DNA of 9,369 nt from Deltaproteobacteria bacterium (GTDB lineage Bacteria > Desulfobacterota > Desulfobulbia > Desulfobulbales > BM004). The stretch spans positions 1-9,369 of the forward strand of contig JAFDCR010000363.1 in NCBI GenBank assembly GCA_019312685.1, in the 5' to 3' direction. The notes under the pieces are model-generated. The model did no database searches and was not told the origin of the DNA. It saw only the letters and a program-made list of their open reading frames with translations. This document shows, piece after piece, positions 6,438 through 9,369 of this stretch (position 1 is its first letter; each line of letters begins with the position of its first letter). The position numbers and the translations under genes were made by a program.

Positions 6438-7136
6438 TCATTGGTCGTTTCCTTCCTCTTGTATGGGTAGAAAAAGGGATGTCCGGCTCATATCATCTCC
6501 GGTGGTTTCTTTCTCCAACCTGGCGCCGAGGTCGGCGACCACCTGTTGGCCTATGGACCCATATCGGTCTCCTAGTACAGGGGATGAGGCTGCTGTTTCT
6601 ATAGCGCCAGATCCTTCGACCTCGATCAGTACCGTTTTTTCAACCGACTTCGCACGCACTGTGATTTTTCCGCCTCTGCCCAGCTTTTCTAACACATCAT
6701 TAATCAGGATCGAAACAAGAAAAAAGATTCGGTCAGGATCTCCGTGAAGTCTTGGCAATGCTTCGGTCTCTTCGTGTCTGATGGAAACCTGACGCAGATG
6801 CGCAGGGCGGGCCAATAAGGAGACAACCTCTTGCACAATATCCGATGGATCAAAGAAAGATGATGTCTTCCCAATCCGTTTGGCAATCCGAATAAGATAT
6901 TTACTTTTCCGGGCCAAGATCTCGATTTGATCCTCAATCCTTGATAAAATTTCGGCATATTTTTCACGATCTTCTTCTATTCCTTGGCCTGCCTGCCCCA
7001 AGAGCTCCGCCAGTCCGTCCCTGGACTCCCGAATGGTGTCCAAAGGGTTCCGGAGGCTGTGGGGGAAATCCGCCAGCACCTTACCAATAAAGGTCAACTG
7101 CCTTTGACGTAAGATCTCTTCCTTATCAGGTTCCAT
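6438..7136 (-). CDS. Soluble histidine-kinase-like protein with degenerate ATP site
   Basis: This 232-residue protein has no membrane segment or sensor domain. Its N-terminal part is a DHp-like helix pair with an H-box, FPHSLRNPLDTIRES (24-38, His26), and a second helix at about 55-90. The C-terminal part has the fold order of a HATPase_c domain: an N-box-like SILINDVLE keeps Asn146, but the G1 box is VEGSG (173-177) without its Asp, and the G2 box is reduced to GSIGQQVV (193-200). ATP binding is therefore doubtful, while the phospho-accepting His is retained. It could be a phosphotransfer protein, phosphatase or scaffold for the neighbouring receivers. Its H-box resembles that of the protein at 8113-8889, so the two are probably related. 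The start has only a weak purine tract upstream and lies 22 bases after the preceding receiver gene. Confidence 0.75.
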   Translation of the reverse strand: MEPDKEEILRQRQLTFIGKVLADFPHSLRNPLDTIRESRDGLAELLGQAGQGIEEDREKYAEILSRIEDQIEILARKSKYLIRIAKRIGKTSSFFDPSDIVQEVVSLLARPAHLRQVSIRHEETEALPRLHGDPDRIFFLVSILINDVLEKLGRGGKITVRAKSVEKTVLIEVEGSGAIETAASSPVLGDRYGSIGQQVVADLGARLEKETTGDDMSRTSLFLPIQEEGNDQ

Positions 7137-7158
7137 ATCCGATCTTTTTGTAAAATAC

Positions 7159-7539
7159 TCAATCGAGTCCGAGTTTTCCCCTGATTTCCAGGAGTTTGTC
7201 CATAAGGTTTCCGATTTCGATCGGCTTCACGATGTAGTCTGCGGCCCCGGCCTTGAATCCCGCCTCACCGCTCTGCTTATCCCCCTGCCCGGTCAGCATT
7301 ATGACTTCAATGGCGGAATGATCGGCTTTAATCTTTTTCAGGGTCTCCAAGCCACCCATTCCGGGCATTTTTAAATCGAGCAAAACTATATCCGGGCGCT
7401 CCTTTTGGATCTCGTCTAGAGCGGCTTCCCCGCTTGCGGCAACCCTGGTATCGTAATTTCGCAAACGCAGGCGCTCCGCCAAGGTGGTAATAAAATCCAG
7501 CTCGTCGTCTACCAGCAATAGCTTGGTACGAATCGTCAT
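7159..7539 (-). CDS. Stand-alone CheY-like response regulator
   Basis: This 126-residue single receiver domain has no output domain. The acidic pair Asp11/Asp12, the phospho-accepting Asp55 (in the motif IVLLDLKMPGM), Thr83 (in the motif IMLTGQ) and Lys105 (in the motif YIVKP) are all present, so it should accept a phosphoryl group in the usual way. I place the start at the ATG at 7537-7539, five bases after GAGG (7545-7548). An in-frame GTG six bases upstream overlaps that ribosome binding site and is unlikely to be used. Lacking a DNA-binding domain, it probably passes the signal to a protein partner or to the adjacent His-containing proteins. It shares DELDFITTL/DEIDFITTL and LDLKMPGM with the next receiver, pointing to duplication within the cluster. 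Confidence 0.92.
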   Translation of the reverse strand: MTIRTKLLLVDDELDFITTLAERLRLRNYDTRVAASGEAALDEIQKERPDIVLLDLKMPGMGGLETLKKIKADHSAIEVIMLTGQGDKQSGEAGFKAGAADYIVKPIEIGNLMDKLLEIRGKLGLD

Positions 7540-7587
7540 ATCCACCTCTCAAAGTCTCGCCTGATTTATAGCGGCATATTATTTATC

Positions 7588-8073
7588 TTATTCATCCTTG
7601 AACAATTTGCCGGCGGTTTTGAGTGCCTCCGCATCTTTGGCAATGTCCTTCGCCGTATCGTACTCACCTGCTTCGGCAAAAGCCACGGCGGACATCATCT
7701 TTTGCATCTTGAACTGTTGCGCACCCCGAATGCGGTCGGCCAGCGTCTCGATATCACAAGGCTTTCTGAGATAATCAAATGCCTGCAGTCTTTGTGACTC
7801 CTCCTCATCGCGATCGGTCCCGTGCCCGGTCAAGATCACCACCTGGATATCAGCATTCGTCTTGCTCAACTTGCGTAATACCTCCATCCCATACATGCCC
7901 GGCATTTTGAGGTCGAGGACGATGACATCGGGCTCCTGTTTCTTCACGTAGTCCAGTGCCTGTTCACCATCATAAACCACATCAGTTTGGATGCCGCGCA
8001 TTCCCAGACGGTTGGAAAGCGTAGTAATAAAGTCAATCTCATCGTCTACAAGTAATACTTTCTTTTTTTTCAT
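7588..8073 (-). CDS. Response regulator receiver with short helical C-terminal extension
   Basis: This 161-residue protein has a complete receiver domain (about 4-118) with Asp10/Asp11, phospho-accepting Asp54 (in the motif VIVLDLKMPGM), Thr82 and Lys104. About 40 residues follow that are not a known DNA-binding output. This tail is Ala-, Glu- and Lys-rich and predicted helical, with a segment AFAEAGEYDTAKDIAKDA (131-148) that looks like a single TPR-type helix pair. It may serve as a protein-binding surface. The start has a strong AGGAGG seven bases upstream, the best in the cluster. It lies 39 bases after the kinase-like gene and 48 bases before the next receiver start, in an apparent operon. 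Confidence 0.92.
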   Translation of the reverse strand: MKKKKVLLVDDEIDFITTLSNRLGMRGIQTDVVYDGEQALDYVKKQEPDVIVLDLKMPGMYGMEVLRKLSKTNADIQVVILTGHGTDRDEEESQRLQAFDYLRKPCDIETLADRIRGAQQFKMQKMMSAVAFAEAGEYDTAKDIAKDAEALKTAGKLFKDE

Positions 8074-8112
8074 GTTTCTTCCTCCTTTTATTTTGTGGTC
8101 GGCCGGAAATGA

Positions 8113-8889
8113 TTATGATGCTTCTCGTCCGGCCAAGATAAAAGCCAGGGTGATGACGTACTTTCCATCACTAGTCTGCCGATAAACTTGTCCGCCCAAC
8201 GCTTCCATAATGTCCCGGGAGAAATCCCGGCCAGCCGGCTCCTCTCTCCTCGAGCCGTGGTATCCCTCAGGGTCCGGACTGGTAAGGCGCACCTGAAATT
8301 GACCGTCCCTGCTTCCGGCTTCCAACGTCAGGCAGTCTCCGCTTTTAAGACCCTCCATGAGCTGCTCCACATAGTCGAAGACAGCCAATTGAAAAATCGG
8401 CGGGTCGGTCTCAATCATAGCCGCGTCCCTGTTCATTTCCAGCTCCAGACGGACACCTTTCTCTCCGGACTGTCTCAACAAGACCTCCTGGATTTCCTCC
8501 AGGACCTTGTGTCCATCCACGATAGACCGGGTTTCTTCCTGACGGTGAGCAAAGTTGTTGAGACGTTGACTCAGGGTCGATCCCTGCTCGACCTCTTTCT
8601 GGATCGTATCAAGATGCCCGAGAAATGGTTTAAGATCAGGACCCCGGTCACGTTTGAAAAAACGGCCAACCAAGCCTAACCTTTGCTTATTTTTCCATTG
8701 CAGCAAATCCTTCATCCAGCCAGCGGACTCGTAAATGGTGGCCAGGTGATTCTGGATATCGTGGGTAAGGTGAGCCAATGCCCGGCTCAAGACCTGCAGT
8801 TGGGCATTCCTCAAGCCTTCAGTCACATCCCCTGCTTTTATGAACGTTCCTGTCTGTCCCGGCGTCTGTTCTTTCCTGATCGTACTCAT
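8113..8889 (-). CDS. Soluble histidine-kinase-like protein with lost ATP-binding motifs
   Basis: This 258-residue protein without membrane helices carries a DHp-like region with H-box ALAHLTHDIQNHLATIYES (37-55, His43) and a second helix at about 90-118. Between them is a basic, Trp/Lys/Arg-rich insertion (about 64-82). The C-terminal 130 residues have the length and secondary-structure pattern of a HATPase_c domain, but the N-box reads FDYVEQLMEGL with no Asn, the G1 region reads TSPDPEGY, and the G2 region reads FSRDIMEALGG, so ATP binding is unlikely. The H-box with THD is similar to Hpt-like or phosphatase-competent DHp domains. It probably takes part in phosphotransfer or in holding the receivers rather than in autophosphorylation. 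It has GAGAGGG just before the ATG and follows the intact kinase by 52 bases. Confidence 0.75.
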   Translation of the reverse strand: MSTIRKEQTPGQTGTFIKAGDVTEGLRNAQLQVLSRALAHLTHDIQNHLATIYESAGWMKDLLQWKNKQRLGLVGRFFKRDRGPDLKPFLGHLDTIQKEVEQGSTLSQRLNNFAHRQEETRSIVDGHKVLEEIQEVLLRQSGEKGVRLELEMNRDAAMIETDPPIFQLAVFDYVEQLMEGLKSGDCLTLEAGSRDGQFQVRLTSPDPEGYHGSRREEPAGRDFSRDIMEALGGQVYRQTSDGKYVITLAFILAGREAS

Positions 8890-8941
8890 GGACCCTCTCT
8901 CTTGTAGCTATTAGCTCAACTCTTTTCAGTTATCTGTTCGT

Positions 8942-9369
8942 TCATAGATTGGAAGTCCGCGGCAGCTCAATGGTAAATGCTGTTCCCTGGTTGACTTCGC
9001 TTTCCACCGAGACTTTCCCCCCCAGCTTTTCAACGATGCCATAGGTAATGGACAAACCAAGGCCTGTTCCTTTGCCCCTGGCCTTAGTACTGAAGAACGG
9101 ATCAAAAATTCCTTTGAGATTTTCCGCTGGAATGCCGCAGCCGTTATCGCAAATCTTCACCGCAACAGTGTTTTCGTTTTTTTGCCAGGTACATATAATG
9201 AGTTCACCCACATAGCTCTCATTTTTATCATGAGTTATAGCATCAATGCCGTTGTTGATGATGTTCAGAAAAACCTGTTGGAGCTGAGCACGGTCGCTCA
9301 CGACCGTCGGCGGTTCTTCGGGATAATTGAAATCGATCGTGATGGAGCGATAGGTTGCTTCCTTCTCGA
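8942..9369 (-). CDS. Sensor histidine kinase, C-terminal catalytic part (runs off the right edge)
   Basis: The frame is open from the stop at 8942 to the end of the window, so the 5' part of the gene, including any sensor domain and the phospho-accepting His, is missing. The visible 141 residues form a complete HATPase_c ATP-binding domain: N-box FLNIINNGIDA, G1 box DNGCGIP, F-box IFDPFFSTK and G2 box GTGLGLSITYGIV. All key residues are intact, which makes this the only evident active kinase in the window. A GTG at 9299-9301 is only an internal codon, since homologous sequence continues upstream of it. It is the first visible gene of the signalling cluster and probably the phosphoryl donor for the two receivers downstream. 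Confidence 0.93.
   Translation of the reverse strand, partial: EKEATYRSITIDFNYPEEPPTVVSDRAQLQQVFLNIINNGIDAITHDKNESYVGELIICTWQKNENTVAVKICDNGCGIPAENLKGIFDPFFSTKARGKGTGLGLSITYGIVEKLGGKVSVESEVNQGTAFTIELPRTSNL

Noticed and set aside
7540..7545. GTG start two codons upstream for the receiver at 7159-7539
   Set aside because: The GTG overlaps the GAGG ribosome binding site, whereas the ATG at 7537-7539 is correctly spaced from it.
8188..8679. 163-codon plus-strand open frame
   Set aside because: It is antisense to the kinase-like protein at 8113-8889, has no ribosome binding site or family resemblance, and runs against the operon.

Overview
The window is a compact, almost fully coding stretch in which every supported gene lies on the minus strand, so it reads from the right edge to the left edge. 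The organism looks like an anaerobic bacterium of the Desulfobacterota (sulfate-reducer-like 'deltaproteobacteria'). This is an inference from three things: the unusual Mrp gene order with a fused DUF4040/MbhE/MnhB protein, a two-RCK SLC13 permease beside a two-component cluster with solitary receivers, and mid-range base composition with AGGAGG-type ribosome binding sites. No rRNA, tRNA, CRISPR, transposon or phage gene was seen.

Right third (about 6438-9369): a signalling cluster. It starts, in reading order, with the C-terminal part of an intact histidine kinase that runs off the right edge. Then come a soluble histidine-kinase-like protein with a degenerate ATP site, two stand-alone CheY-like response regulators with no DNA-binding domain, and a second soluble kinase-like protein with a degenerate ATP site. 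Spacings are 22-52 bases, so this is probably one operon. A plausible reading is a multi-component phosphorelay in which one true kinase feeds two receivers, with the kinase-like proteins acting as phosphotransfer partners or scaffolds.

Middle (about 4298-6437): a transport cluster. A short AT-rich stretch carries a weak terminator and a 28-base imperfect palindrome resembling a TetR/FadR operator. These precede a previously easy-to-miss 29-codon gene for a single-helix membrane microprotein with a very good ribosome binding site, and then a 604-residue SLC13/DASS-family permease with two cytosolic RCK-C (TrkA_C) domains. The substrate cannot be read from the sequence; sulfate, a dicarboxylate or another anion are possible.

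Left part (73-4093): a Mrp/Mnh multisubunit cation/proton antiporter operon in the order E-F-G-B-C-D, with overlapping or abutting start and stop codons. The B subunit is fused to the DUF4040 and MbhE-like segments that form the C-terminus of MrpA in classical systems. No MrpA antiporter half is visible; it may lie beyond the left edge. Together, a Na+-expelling Mrp complex and a probably Na+-coupled SLC13 importer would form a sodium-cycling uptake unit, placed next to a signalling cluster that could sense the related condition. That functional link is inference.
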